Notes under the pieces: model-generated
What the model was told of the DNA's origin: nothing
The model's input: the letters and a program-made list of their open reading frames with translations, nothing else
The model's database searches: none
Shown here: positions 8,501 to 16,383 of the stretch, one piece after another
How the letters are laid out: every line of letters begins with the position of its first letter
How positions within the stretch are numbered: position 1 is the first letter of the stretch
NCBI GenBank assembly: GCA_012797975.1
Contig: JAAZOD010000012.1
Location: 123,204 to 187,203 of the forward strand
Direction: 5' to 3'
DNA from: Pelolinea sp.
Lineage (GTDB): Bacteria > Chloroflexota > Anaerolineae > Anaerolineales > Anaerolineaceae
DNA: 64,000 bases
Position numbers and translations under genes: made by a program

Positions 8501-9482
8501 TACCTTTGTTGGCAATGTTCAGTTTGAGGAATACCCATGGTGCACCGGCGGAGATCCATATTCCTGTCAGGGCGTAGCGGATGTAGCGCAGTGTGTAACC
8601 AAGCAGGTTGGGGGTATCCGGGAGCAGTTTTCCCAAACCAGCCCATAAAAGCAGCACTCCGCTGACTCCGACCAGAAAACGAACAAGGCGTTTCCACCAC
8701 AAACCACCGGCATGAAACCCGCCCTTCCGGCTGAACCACACCGCACCGGTGGTAAGCCCGAACAACACAGCCGCATTGGTGATCGTGCCTTCCAGAGAGA
8801 GTGGATCGATCTTTCCCTCCGGATCCGTGATGGCAGCATTGGCGATCCATGCAGAAGGAATTTGCCAGGCTGCATTTAAGTGGACGATCAATAAATTGAC
8901 CGCGATCACTGCAAGAGAGACCAGGAACATGCAAAGGGCAAAGCGGCCAATGGGCTGTTTTTCCACCCACTGGGAAACCGGCTTTTCGAGCCGCAGGAAA
9001 ACAAATAAAAGGATGGCACCCAGTGCCCAGCCAACCAGCACATCCGAAATGAAATGTACCCCTAAAAAGATGCGCGACAGGCCGATCAGGAAAATGAGGA
9101 TGGCAATCACGATCGTGACGCTCTTTTTGCGCAACGATGCCGCCAGCAATCCCCAAACGCTCATCGAATTCATGGCATGGCCCGATGGCATGCCAAATGA
9201 GCTCTCAGAACTGTGAGCGACCACTTTTGGATCAAACCAGTAGGGGCGTGGACTTTTGAAAAGCAATTTTGCTGTGCTGTTGAGGATGCCACTGGTGAGC
9301 AGCATGATCCCGACCCGCAAACCAAGCACTGCATCAAAGCACCAGTACAGGGCGGGCATGACCAGCATATAGAATTGTTCGTTCCCTAAAAAAGTGATCA
9401 GCCGCAGCGGAAAAGCCAGCCATTCTCCACTGCTCTGCAAGAGTTGTGTGATGCTGATTTCCATTGGCCAGATAGTACCCAT
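8496..9482 (-). CDS. PAP2-family membrane phosphatase
   Basis: A 328-residue membrane protein of the type-2 phosphatidic acid phosphatase family. All three catalytic motifs are present: KLLFKSPRP (K72 to P80), PSGH (residues 99-102, His102 as acid) and SRIFLGVHFISD (Ser136 to Asp147, His143 as nucleophile). Substrates in this family include phosphatidate, undecaprenyl diphosphate and phosphatidylglycerophosphate. The long C-terminal half adds membrane helices beyond the minimal domain. The ATG at 9482 is supported by GGAGGG six bases upstream. It is monocistronic and shares the terminator at 8471-8500. The specific lipid substrate is not predictable. Confidence 0.85.
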   Translation of the reverse strand: MGTIWPMEISITQLLQSSGEWLAFPLRLITFLGNEQFYMLVMPALYWCFDAVLGLRVGIMLLTSGILNSTAKLLFKSPRPYWFDPKVVAHSSESSFGMPSGHAMNSMSVWGLLAASLRKKSVTIVIAILIFLIGLSRIFLGVHFISDVLVGWALGAILLFVFLRLEKPVSQWVEKQPIGRFALCMFLVSLAVIAVNLLIVHLNAAWQIPSAWIANAAITDPEGKIDPLSLEGTITNAAVLFGLTTGAVWFSRKGGFHAGGLWWKRLVRFLVGVSGVLLLWAGLGKLLPDTPNLLGYTLRYIRYALTGIWISAGAPWVFLKLNIANKGK

Positions 9483-9599
9483 GATTTCCCTCCGGTGAAA
9501 TAGAAAATATGAAAAGCTCTACGATTATTGTACATGCAGATACTGCCTGCTGGCGGGGAAAAGATCGAATGGAAAAAACTTTGGAAAGGAAAAATGAAA

Positions 9600-9628
9600 T
9601 TGACAGAACGGGCGAGTTTGTATAGAAT
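9600..9628 (+). promoter_or_regulatory. Promoter of the GyrI-like/AlkD-like pair
   Basis: TTGACA (9600-9605) and TAGAAT (9623-9628) with a 17-base spacer lie just upstream of the CAGGAGG ribosome site for the gene starting at 9658. Confidence 0.7.
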
Positions 9629-9657
9629 AGAATAAACGTTCTATTCAGGAGGATGCC

Positions 9658-10125
9658 ATGAACTACGAATGTAAGATTATGGAAATGAAAGAGCAACCCG
9701 TGTTGACCGTCCGGACCACCACCGCCGTAGAAAACCTGCCGGCCTTCTTTGGCGAAGTATATGGGAGTATCATGCGCTATTTGGAGGAGCTGGGAGAACA
9801 GCCGGTGGGCATGCCCTTTGCCGCATATTACAACTATTGCAACATGGATATGAAAGCCCTGGATGTGGAAGCTGGTTTCCCCGTTGCGCGTAAACTGCCC
9901 GAAAAGGAAAAAATCCAATCCGGCAAGATCGCTGCCGGGAAATTTGCCATCACTCTGCATGTAGGTGCCTATGATGCGGTGGGCCCTGCCTATGATGCAT
10001 TGGCAGATTTTGTGAAGCAGAAAGGGTTTGAACCAACCGGTGTGGCGTACGAATATTATCTCAACGATCCCAGTGAAAATCCTTCTGTTGAACCAGAAAC
10101 TGAAATCCGTTTTCCATTAAAATAA
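9658..10125 (+). CDS. GyrI-like/AraC effector-binding domain protein
   Basis: A 155-residue single-domain protein of the GyrI-like small-molecule-binding superfamily (SOUL/BmrR C-domain fold). The pattern KIMEMKEQPVLTVRTTTAVENLPAFFGEVYG at the N-terminus, PFAAYYNY, and the central GKFAITLHVGAYDAVGPAYDALADFVKQ are characteristic. The final YLNDPSEN...TEIRFPL strand is also conserved in this family. Such stand-alone domains bind hydrophobic cations or inhibit gyrase; some hydrolyse cyclopropanoids. A good SD (AGGAGG) precedes the ATG. It lies 16 bases before an AlkD-like repair gene, so a shared stress response is possible. Confidence 0.8.
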   Translation: MNYECKIMEMKEQPVLTVRTTTAVENLPAFFGEVYGSIMRYLEELGEQPVGMPFAAYYNYCNMDMKALDVEAGFPVARKLPEKEKIQSGKIAAGKFAITLHVGAYDAVGPAYDALADFVKQKGFEPTGVAYEYYLNDPSENPSVEPETEIRFPLK

Positions 10126-10141
10126 TGTAAAAAGGATGAAT

Positions 10142-10855
10142 ATGGAATCCATCGTTCGAGAGATACGGCAAACATTGCAAAACAGCGCTGATGAAAAAAC
10201 CAAAAACGGTTCCCAACGTTTTTTCAAAGAAGAGGTACAGTGCTACGGGGTAAAGGTGGCCCTGGTGGGAAAGATCGGCAGCCAGTACTGGAAGGAGGTT
10301 GCACATCTTGGCAAAGATGAGATATTCAAGTTGTGTGAAGAATTACTCGCAACTGGTTATTGCGAAGATACGTATGTCGTGTCGGGGTGGCTTCCAAGAT
10401 TGAGCAGTGAATTTCAAGCCAGCGATATTTACATTTTTCAACGATGGATCGAGAGCTATATCGATAACTGGGCGAAATGTGATGGGTTCTGCAACCATAC
10501 GGTTGGTGATCTCATCATGAAGTATCCGCAGAACATTGAGGAATTAAAGACTTGGGCACGGAGCGACCACCGCTGGTTGAAACGGGCTTCGGCGGTTTCG
10601 TTGATCATTCCGGCGCGGCGTGGCATGTATCTGCAGGATGTAAAAGAAATTGCCATGTTCCTGTTGACCGATGCGGATGATATGGTGCAGAAAGGCTATG
10701 GCTGGATGCTGAAGGAAGCAAGCCGGCTTCATGAGCAGGAAGTATTTCAGTTTGTCATGCAGTATAAGAAGGAGATGCCACGTACGGCGTTGCGCTATGC
10801 CATCGAACTGATGCCGCCCGATCTGAAAAAAGAAGCCATGCAAAAAGACTGGTAG
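10142..10855 (+). CDS. DNA alkylation repair protein (AlkD-like HEAT repeats)
   Basis: A protein of about 237 residues with the helical HEAT-like repeat architecture of AlkD/AlkC DNA glycosylases, which excise positively charged alkylated bases such as 3-methyladenine. NGSQRFFKEEVQCYGVKV near the N-terminus and the RSDHRWLKRASAVSLIIPARRG segment (a W/R-rich repeat contacting DNA in AlkD) are family-like. DMVQKGYGWMLKEASR near the C-terminus is the typical final repeat. The start could be the ATG at 10136 or 10142; AAGGA at 10132-10136 overlaps the first, so I prefer 10142. It is co-transcribed with the GyrI-like gene and ends in a terminator. Confidence 0.82.
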   Translation: MESIVREIRQTLQNSADEKTKNGSQRFFKEEVQCYGVKVALVGKIGSQYWKEVAHLGKDEIFKLCEELLATGYCEDTYVVSGWLPRLSSEFQASDIYIFQRWIESYIDNWAKCDGFCNHTVGDLIMKYPQNIEELKTWARSDHRWLKRASAVSLIIPARRGMYLQDVKEIAMFLLTDADDMVQKGYGWMLKEASRLHEQEVFQFVMQYKKEMPRTALRYAIELMPPDLKKEAMQKDW

Positions 10856-10867
10856 CAGGCGTTGCCG

Positions 10868-10896
10868 AAAAGCCCCTTCACAGAGGGGGCTTTTTT
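10868..10896 (+). terminator. Rho-independent terminator after the AlkD-like gene
   Basis: AAAGCCCC and GGGGCTTT pair around a short loop and are followed by a run of six T. Confidence 0.8.
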
Positions 10897-10983
10897 ATAT
10901 CGGCATTGGGATAGATTGGCCTTGAATCCAATTGCTGGGATAACAGGAATCCTTATACTGGGAATATAACAATGGAGGATTTC

Positions 10984-11481
10984 ATGAAACTAGCTATTCT
11001 GGTCATTGACATGCAAAAACAGTTTTTCAAGATTAACGAAGAGACCTCCCGATCGCTAAGCGATGCGACGGAGTACATTAACGAAGCCATCAGGGTATTT
11101 CGTGAAAAACGGTTTCCGGTCATTTCCATACAGCATATGAATCCCCAGGATGGATTGATGCCCGGCAAGGAAGGGTTCGATCTGCCGGAGGACCTGGCGA
11201 TCGATCCTGATGACCTGCATATCCAGAAGACATATGGAAATTCCTTTGTAAAAACCCCTCTCCTGGATGCGATCAAGCCATTGGGTGTGGATACGGCCAT
11301 TCTGTGCGGGTTCTGTGCGGAATTTTGCGTTCTTTCCACTTATCATGGGGCAAAGGATGTGGACCTTTTCCCGATCATGTTGCGGGGAGGGTTGGCGAGT
11401 GTAACCCCCAAGAATATCGCTTTTGTTGAAGAGATCTGTGAACTCATCTCTTTGGGAGCTTTGGCGAAATTTTTGGAATAG
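10984..11481 (+). CDS. Isochorismatase/nicotinamidase-family cysteine hydrolase
   Basis: A 165-residue cytoplasmic hydrolase of the isochorismatase-like fold. The catalytic triad is visible: Asp9 in LVIDMQKQF, Lys82 in IQKTYGNSF, and Cys115 in GFCAEFCVLST. Substrates of relatives include nicotinamide, ureidoacrylate and isochorismate; specificity is unclear here. The frame opens at an ATG at 10972, but GGAGG (10974-10978) overlaps that codon and sits five bases before the ATG at 10984, which I take as the start. The length is typical of short members. It is monocistronic and converges on the nitroreductase gene. Confidence 0.82.
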   Translation: MKLAILVIDMQKQFFKINEETSRSLSDATEYINEAIRVFREKRFPVISIQHMNPQDGLMPGKEGFDLPEDLAIDPDDLHIQKTYGNSFVKTPLLDAIKPLGVDTAILCGFCAEFCVLSTYHGAKDVDLFPIMLRGGLASVTPKNIAFVEEICELISLGALAKFLE

Positions 11482-11587
11482 AACGATACGGTTTTTGCAA
11501 TGAACCGCTTGCCCTGCCGGCGCCGGTCAAAAATACAGTGAATTGGGGGCCATTGCGTTCTTCCCTTTGCCGAAAAAACATGGGAAG

Positions 11588-12232
11588 TCAATTCTCAAAC
11601 TTCTTTTCCAGCTTTTCTGCCCAATTCTTGATCCAGGAACTTTTCGGCAGCCGGTAATAGATCTTGCGCAGGAGGCGTTTGAGCGCCTTTTTCCTGTCCA
11701 AGATTGGATCTGTTTCTTCATCAAAACCAAACGCGTTCAGACAGGTGACATCCTTGGCATTCTTTTTCCGGTTGACCATTTTGGGAATGGAAGTAGGATA
11801 TCCGACGCTGATCAGCGCAATGACCGAGTAAGTTCTGGGGATGTGAAAAAGCTGGCGCATAACCCGCTGTGAGGGCAGGTTGCACACCCAGCAACCGGCA
11901 AGGCCCAGGGAATATGCCTTGAGCAGCATATTTTGAACGGCAGCGGCGCCGCTTTGAATATAGTCCTTATATTCCTGATTGGAGCTTGTGTTTTTATACA
12001 ATATCAGAATGGCAGTTTGTACGTCCTTGAGGAAGGAAGCAGCCCCAAAAGAGAGCAGTTCATCGAACTTATTTTGATCATTGATCACGATGAAGCGATA
12101 ATCCTGATCGTTGCAGGCGGTGGGTGCCCACATGCCTGCTTGAATGATCTGCTCCAATATCTCTTCGCTAACGGCCTTCTCTGAATATCTGCGAACGCTG
12201 CGTCTGCCCTTGATGGCTTCGTCTAATTCCAT
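11588..12232 (-). CDS. Nitroreductase-family flavoprotein
   Basis: A 214-residue FMN-dependent oxidoreductase. The N-terminal IKGRRSVRRYSEKAVSEEILEQIIQAGMWAPTACNDQDYRFIVI is the classical nitroreductase start, with an Arg-Arg/Ser FMN phosphate site. GAAAVQNMLLKAYSLGLAGCWVC is the conserved central helix and flavin contact region. The family reduces nitro compounds, quinones or flavins with NAD(P)H, or acts in dehalogenation. The C-terminal 45 residues (DPILDRKKALKRLLRKIYYRLPKSSW) are an unusually basic extension. It starts 3 bases after the preceding gene, so the pair is an operon. Confidence 0.85.
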   Translation of the reverse strand: MELDEAIKGRRSVRRYSEKAVSEEILEQIIQAGMWAPTACNDQDYRFIVINDQNKFDELLSFGAASFLKDVQTAILILYKNTSSNQEYKDYIQSGAAAVQNMLLKAYSLGLAGCWVCNLPSQRVMRQLFHIPRTYSVIALISVGYPTSIPKMVNRKKNAKDVTCLNAFGFDEETDPILDRKKALKRLLRKIYYRLPKSSWIKNWAEKLEKKFEN

Positions 12233-12234
12233 CT

Positions 12235-13851
12235 TTATTCTCCTGCGGTAAAGATCCGGGATTCTCCGGTGTCCATATCATACTCGATTTCTATGACCGC
12301 ATTTTTGATATGTGAAAGCACAACCGGTTCTCTTTCCACAGCATCACTGATTGCAAAGAATTTACTGGATGCGACATGGCGGAGTGAAAAAGGTGGTGCA
12401 CTTTTCAGCGTGACCACTTCGGGTGACTGAATCTTATCCTTGATGAGAATCTTTTTTTCCTCCCATATCATAGTGCGCTCGAATTGGACATCCGCATGTT
12501 TATCAACGAAGATCATTTTTTTCTTCAAAAGGCCGATCAGACGATTCCCGAGCAAGAATGAAGCCATGCGCAGCCCGAAATGAGCAACTGGCGAAGCGAT
12601 CTGCAGATGGACTTTGGTGAAGCGGCCCTGCATGATGGCTTGGCTGCTTTTTTCGTCGAAAGAATAGTGAGTTTCGTTATCCAGCCAATTGGTGGCTGCG
12701 GTAGTGTTCTTTCCCATTTGAATGCGATATCCATAATCCGAAAAAACACAGTGATCTTTTTGAAACACCTTCAGGCATCCTTTTTTCAGAGAACAGACTG
12801 CAAAGTACTGCTTGTTGGTCTTGCTGAGCAAACCGCTCTCCGGGAAATATTTGTCTCCCGGCTCTTGATAGGGCAGGGTGATGGCATGTTCCACTTTTTG
12901 CAGCGGGAGTTCATACGCTCGGACAAAAGAGTGCAGCACGTAATGCGAGAAATATCGATCATCGATGGAATTTTGGAAATAATCCGGCTGATCGCAGCGG
13001 TCAAAGATGGCGGAACGCATGGCAATGGCGGCCGCATTTCCCCTGCTCGCCATGAGTTCAAGCCCGAAGGGCAGAAAGTAGGTTGTGTTGCGCGACCCGT
13101 ACTCTCCGCCGATGCTGCCATCCGGATGTACGAACCATTGCATGAATTCCACAATGCGCTGCATGGGTTCTAGCACCCGTTCATCATGGCTGAGGTGGCA
13201 ATACTCCGCCAGCATATCCAGACATACGCTCTGATAACCGAAATCAGCCCCGCCATATTCAGGGAACCATCCTTCGGCTGATTGCGTGGAGAGAAAACGC
13301 TGTAATTTTCTCTCGAGCGCCGGACGGATGGTCGTATCCGGGCAGATCAAAGAGTAGCTGTACAGGGCTGTTATCGAAGCCATCTCTTGGTTGCTGGCTT
13401 GCGGCTCGATATGGCTTGCCAGATATCGGGCTGTTTTTGAAAATGCTTTTAAGATTGTTGGTTGATCCAAACCAAGTTCACGATAGATTTCACAGACGGA
13501 ATAAAAGGAAAAGGCAGTGGGTGGAAAACCATGTTCGTGCGGATAATATTCATTGAACGATCCATCCTGTAATTGGATCTTTTCCCAAAAATCTAGGGTG
13601 GCAGCGGCTATATCCCACGCAGCTTGGTTTTGGTAGAGTGGATTGCCGGGAAAATCAAGGCGATATAGTTTGGCAAGCACCAAACCGGACTGCTGTAAAA
13701 TGGCAGACGAAAAATCACGGATTTTATAATGCCAGTAATTGCGATCGCAACAACCATAAGTGGGGGAATCGGGGTCGCGGTCGATTTGAGTCAAAACGCG
13801 CGGCAGATTGGTTTGAATGAAGAAGGCATAATTTTGTTTTATTTTTTCCAT
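12235..13851 (-). CDS. Unrecognised two-domain protein (alpha-toroid plus beta-sandwich-like)
   Basis: A protein of about 538 residues that I cannot assign. The N-terminal two thirds are helical with repeated aromatic/acidic motifs (YGCCDRNYWHYKIRDF, LQDGSFNEYYPHEHGFPPTAF, EGWFPEYGGADFGYQSV, PDGSIGGEYGSRNTTYFLP). They are spaced as in alpha/alpha toroid glycosidases, lyases or prenyltransferases. The last 170 residues are strand-rich, as in heparinase II/III-type lyases. No signal peptide is present. The ATG at 13851 has AGGAAAAG immediately upstream and is preferred over the ATG at 13899, which lacks an SD. It is operonic with the nitroreductase. A role in envelope polysaccharide metabolism is possible but unproven. 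Confidence 0.6.
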   Translation of the reverse strand: MEKIKQNYAFFIQTNLPRVLTQIDRDPDSPTYGCCDRNYWHYKIRDFSSAILQQSGLVLAKLYRLDFPGNPLYQNQAAWDIAAATLDFWEKIQLQDGSFNEYYPHEHGFPPTAFSFYSVCEIYRELGLDQPTILKAFSKTARYLASHIEPQASNQEMASITALYSYSLICPDTTIRPALERKLQRFLSTQSAEGWFPEYGGADFGYQSVCLDMLAEYCHLSHDERVLEPMQRIVEFMQWFVHPDGSIGGEYGSRNTTYFLPFGLELMASRGNAAAIAMRSAIFDRCDQPDYFQNSIDDRYFSHYVLHSFVRAYELPLQKVEHAITLPYQEPGDKYFPESGLLSKTNKQYFAVCSLKKGCLKVFQKDHCVFSDYGYRIQMGKNTTAATNWLDNETHYSFDEKSSQAIMQGRFTKVHLQIASPVAHFGLRMASFLLGNRLIGLLKKKMIFVDKHADVQFERTMIWEEKKILIKDKIQSPEVVTLKSAPPFSLRHVASSKFFAISDAVEREPVVLSHIKNAVIEIEYDMDTGESRIFTAGE

Positions 13852-13998
13852 CTTTTCCTGAATGAAGACTATTTTCCGATACGGTATTTTTATTACCATA
13901 TCATAGCATCATATCAGGATGGTAAATAGAAAAAATCCCAGGCAGGAAAAATTAAAAAGTGAAATGGAAAAAAGAATGATGAGATCGATGAAGATGAT

Positions 13999-14667
13999 TT
14001 ATGCGATCAAACTGAATACTCTCTGGGTCGATTCGGAGATATCCATGTCTTTCACAAACAGAGAAGATGTCCCCCCAACCAGCATCGTAGCCCCTGCTTT
14101 GGTCATTTGCGGGATATTCTCAAAACTGACATTACCATCGACCTGAATATCGATGTCCAGGTTTTTCTTGCAAATAATCTTCTTCAGATCTGCGATCTTC
14201 TCCAAAGTGGCAGGGACCAGAGCTTGACCCGCAAAACCGGGATTCACGGTCATGATCAGCACAAAATCAAGGTCAGAAAAGATGTATTCCAGTGTATTTA
14301 GCGGTGTGGCCGGATTGAGGGCAATTCCCGCTTGAACCCCGCGGCTTTTAATTTTCTGCAGCAACCTTTGAATGTGATAGGTTGACTCTTGATGAAATGA
14401 TAAAGAGTTACAGCCAGCATCGATATATTCGTCGATATAATTGGCTGCATTGTCGATCATGAGATGTACATTAATGGGCAATTTTGTAATTTGGCGCGCC
14501 TTTTTCAGGAGATCGAGATTCAAACCGAAATTGGGCACAAAATGGCCGTCCATTACATCGAAATGAAGATAATCAATACCATTCTGTTCGAGCAGGCGAA
14601 TATCCCGTTCCAGATTAAGGTAATCAGCACACATCAATGATGCGCCAAACTTGATTCTCTTTTTCAT
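13999..14667 (-). CDS. rpe: Ribulose-phosphate 3-epimerase family protein
   Basis: A 222-residue TIM-barrel epimerase interconverting ribulose-5-phosphate and xylulose-5-phosphate, or a close relative such as allulose-6-phosphate 3-epimerase. Metal and catalytic residues are present: His35 and Asp37 in LHFDVMDGHFVPN, His68 in NVHLMI, and the second catalytic Asp in QVDGNVS. MTVNPGFAGQ and the phosphate loop VGGTSSLF complete the family pattern. It lies 61 bases downstream of the DeoR-type regulator on the same strand, next to a sugar PTS operon containing RpiB. It may therefore belong to that sugar-phosphate pathway rather than be the housekeeping Rpe. Confidence 0.88.
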   Translation of the reverse strand: MKKRIKFGASLMCADYLNLERDIRLLEQNGIDYLHFDVMDGHFVPNFGLNLDLLKKARQITKLPINVHLMIDNAANYIDEYIDAGCNSLSFHQESTYHIQRLLQKIKSRGVQAGIALNPATPLNTLEYIFSDLDFVLIMTVNPGFAGQALVPATLEKIADLKKIICKKNLDIDIQVDGNVSFENIPQMTKAGATMLVGGTSSLFVKDMDISESTQRVFSLIA

Positions 14668-14728
14668 TCGTCTCCATGCATGGTCATTTCGTGTTCAGAG
14701 CTCTCCCGTTGATGCAAGAATCGGTTTT

Positions 14729-15484
14729 CTAAACCAAGATGACCTGCGTTTTTTGCCGCAATTCTTCAATGATCGCCGGATCGGCTCCATTATCGGTAAT
14801 GACGACGTGTACTTTATCCAACGCGGCAATGTTGCTGGTGGTGGTTCGGCCTAATTTGGAATGGTCGGCTACAACGATCACCTGACGGGCGATTTCGATC
14901 ATGGTGTGTTTGTTGTGCGCGTTGATCGGATCGGGAACGCTGATGCCTGATTGAATATCCACACCTTCAACACCGATGAACGCTTTATCAACGTGCAACT
15001 CCCGGATAAAAGCATCCGTTTGAGGTCCGGTGGTGTTGAGTGGACCTTTGCGGAGGATCCCACCGGCCACAAGGATGTCGATATCGGCTGAAGCGGATAG
15101 TTCAATGGCAACGTTCAATGCGGTGGTGATGATCGTGATTTTTTTATTTTTTAAGTTTTTGGCAACTTCCAGTGTTGTCGTTCCGGAATCCATGAAAACT
15201 GTGTCACCATTTTGTACCAGATCGGCCGCAGCCCGTCCGATCTTTATTTTTTCTGTAGAAAATTTTTCTGATTTCGCGTTCACCGACATCTCAAAGAATG
15301 CCTGGTCGTTATCCATGGCGCCGCCGTAAATGCGCTGGATGACACCCTGTTCGTGCAGTTCGTCCAGATCGCGGCGAATGGTCATTTCTGAGACTTCGAA
15401 GTGTTTGCTGAGTTCTTCCACGCTGGCAAAACCCTTCTCAACCAGGAATTCCTTTATTTTTAATTGTCTTTGAATGGGTAACAT
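14729..15484 (-). CDS. DeoR-family sugar-phosphate-responsive repressor
   Basis: A 251-residue regulator with the N-terminal DeoR HTH (SVEELSKHFEVSEMTIRRDLDEL, about residues 19-41, then VIQRIYGGA). The C-terminal DeoRC sensor contains DSGTTTLEVAKNL and the NIAALDKVHVVITD ending. The family binds a phosphorylated sugar in the sensor domain and is usually a repressor. Start at the ATG at 15484 with AAGG upstream; the frame is open to 15571 but that would run through the promoter. It is transcribed divergently from the cellobiose-type PTS operon through overlapping promoters with three TAACATA repeats, so it probably controls both directions. Confidence 0.85.
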   Translation of the reverse strand: MLPIQRQLKIKEFLVEKGFASVEELSKHFEVSEMTIRRDLDELHEQGVIQRIYGGAMDNDQAFFEMSVNAKSEKFSTEKIKIGRAAADLVQNGDTVFMDSGTTTLEVAKNLKNKKITIITTALNVAIELSASADIDILVAGGILRKGPLNTTGPQTDAFIRELHVDKAFIGVEGVDIQSGISVPDPINAHNKHTMIEIARQVIVVADHSKLGRTTTSNIAALDKVHVVITDNGADPAIIEELRQKTQVILV

Positions 15485-15511
15485 GTGTGACCTTGTTGTA
15501 GTTTTAACATA

Positions 15512-15539
15512 ATTATACATTAACTTGTTGACATTGCAA
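15512..15539 (-). promoter_or_regulatory. Promoter of the DeoR-type gene
   Basis: On the minus strand TTGCAA (plus 15534-15539) and TATAAT (plus 15512-15517) are spaced by 16 bases, 28 bases before the start codon. Its -35 box abuts that of the divergent PTS promoter. Confidence 0.6.
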
Positions 15540-15556
15540 TAGAAATATGCTATATT
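15528..15556 (+). promoter_or_regulatory. Promoter of the cellobiose-type PTS operon
   Basis: TTGACA (15528-15533) and TATATT (15551-15556) are separated by 17 bases, giving a start near 15563 and a 5' leader of about 120 bases that contains the two phased TAACATA repeats. Confidence 0.7.
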
Positions 15557-15683
15557 ATCAACAATAAACAAAGAATAACATAAATTAACATACAGAATCG
15601 GATGTTTTTGAAAATGTCAATCAGCTGGAATGTATGAAAAGCCAATGATATAAACGGTGAACTTTGCTAAAAGGTAAAAAGGC

Positions 15684-16004
15684 ATGAGCGATTCTTTTGA
15701 AACTGTTGCAATGGAAATTATCAGCTATGCAGGCGATGCCAAAGCAGACGGATACGAGGCTTTGCATATTGCAAGAAAGGGAAGTTTTGAGGAAGCGGAT
15801 AAGTTATTGAAATTGGCTGATGAAAAAATTACCGTAAGCCATCAAATCCACTTGAAATTGTTGGGAATCGACAGCCAATTCAAAAGCGTTAATGAACAGC
15901 TATTAATCGCGCATGCCATGGATACCTTGATGACCGTGAATTCAGAATTGGATTTGATTAGAGAAATCGTGGAGATTTTAAGGGAACGAGTTGATCAAAA
16001 TTGA
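15684..16004 (+). CDS. PTS lactose/cellobiose-type IIA component
   Basis: A 106-residue helical PTS phosphocarrier of the lactose/cellobiose family. The phosphorylated histidine is His77 in IAHAMDTLMT, equivalent to the VHAQDHLMT motif of LacF/ChbA. It accepts phosphate from HPr and passes it to the IIB encoded 20 bases downstream. Length and helical pattern are normal. It is the first gene of the operon IIA-IIB-IIC. Transcription should start at the promoter 15528-15556. The SD (AAAAGG) is moderate. The PTS lacks its own EI and HPr here; a divergent HPr-like gene lies at 61.6 kb. Confidence 0.88.
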   Translation: MSDSFETVAMEIISYAGDAKADGYEALHIARKGSFEEADKLLKLADEKITVSHQIHLKLLGIDSQFKSVNEQLLIAHAMDTLMTVNSELDLIREIVEILRERVDQN

Positions 16005-16024
16005 GAGAAGAAAGGAAATACACT

Positions 16025-16354
16025 ATGGAAGGAGGAAAAGACACGATCAAGAAACTGAAAATTACTTTGGCATGCGCCAGCGGGATGTCTACGACGATGC
16101 TTTGCAAAAAAATCATTGCTGCGGCAGAGCAGAGGGGTTATGAATGTGAATGTGAAGCGTATGGTATATCAACCTTGTCCGCAGTTGCGCCAGGCAGTGA
16201 TTTGTTGCTGCTAGGACCGCAAGTGAGATACAGATTGGAAGAAATCAGGAAGAACTATCCGAATATTCCCGTCGAAGTTATCAATATGATGGATTATGGC
16301 GCAATGAATGGAGAAAAGATTTTTTCTGAGATGGCACAAAAATATGGTTGGTAA
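16025..16354 (+). CDS. PTS lactose/cellobiose-type IIB component
   Basis: A 109-residue IIB protein with the phosphorylated Cys17 in LACASGMSTTML, the P-loop-like motif of the cellobiose IIB family. GPQVRYRLEEIRKN matches the later conserved region. The start is the ATG at 16025 with GAAAGGAA upstream; an in-frame TTG at 16001 overlaps the IIA stop and is less likely. It transfers phosphate to the sugar during IIC transport. Length matches the family (about 105). Confidence 0.88.
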   Translation: MEGGKDTIKKLKITLACASGMSTTMLCKKIIAAAEQRGYECECEAYGISTLSAVAPGSDLLLLGPQVRYRLEEIRKNYPNIPVEVINMMDYGAMNGEKIFSEMAQKYGW

Positions 16355-16383
16355 TTAATTCTTTATGAAAAGGAAAACAAACT

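Larger units (their letters stand above)
15505..15592. promoter_or_regulatory. TAACATA operator repeats in the DeoR/PTS divergent region
   Basis: TAACATA occurs at 15505-15511, 15576-15582 and 15586-15592, the last two exactly 10 bases apart. One copy lies at the regulator promoter and two lie downstream of the PTS promoter. Tandem helically phased short repeats are usual for DeoR-family operators. Binding is inferred. Confidence 0.5.
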
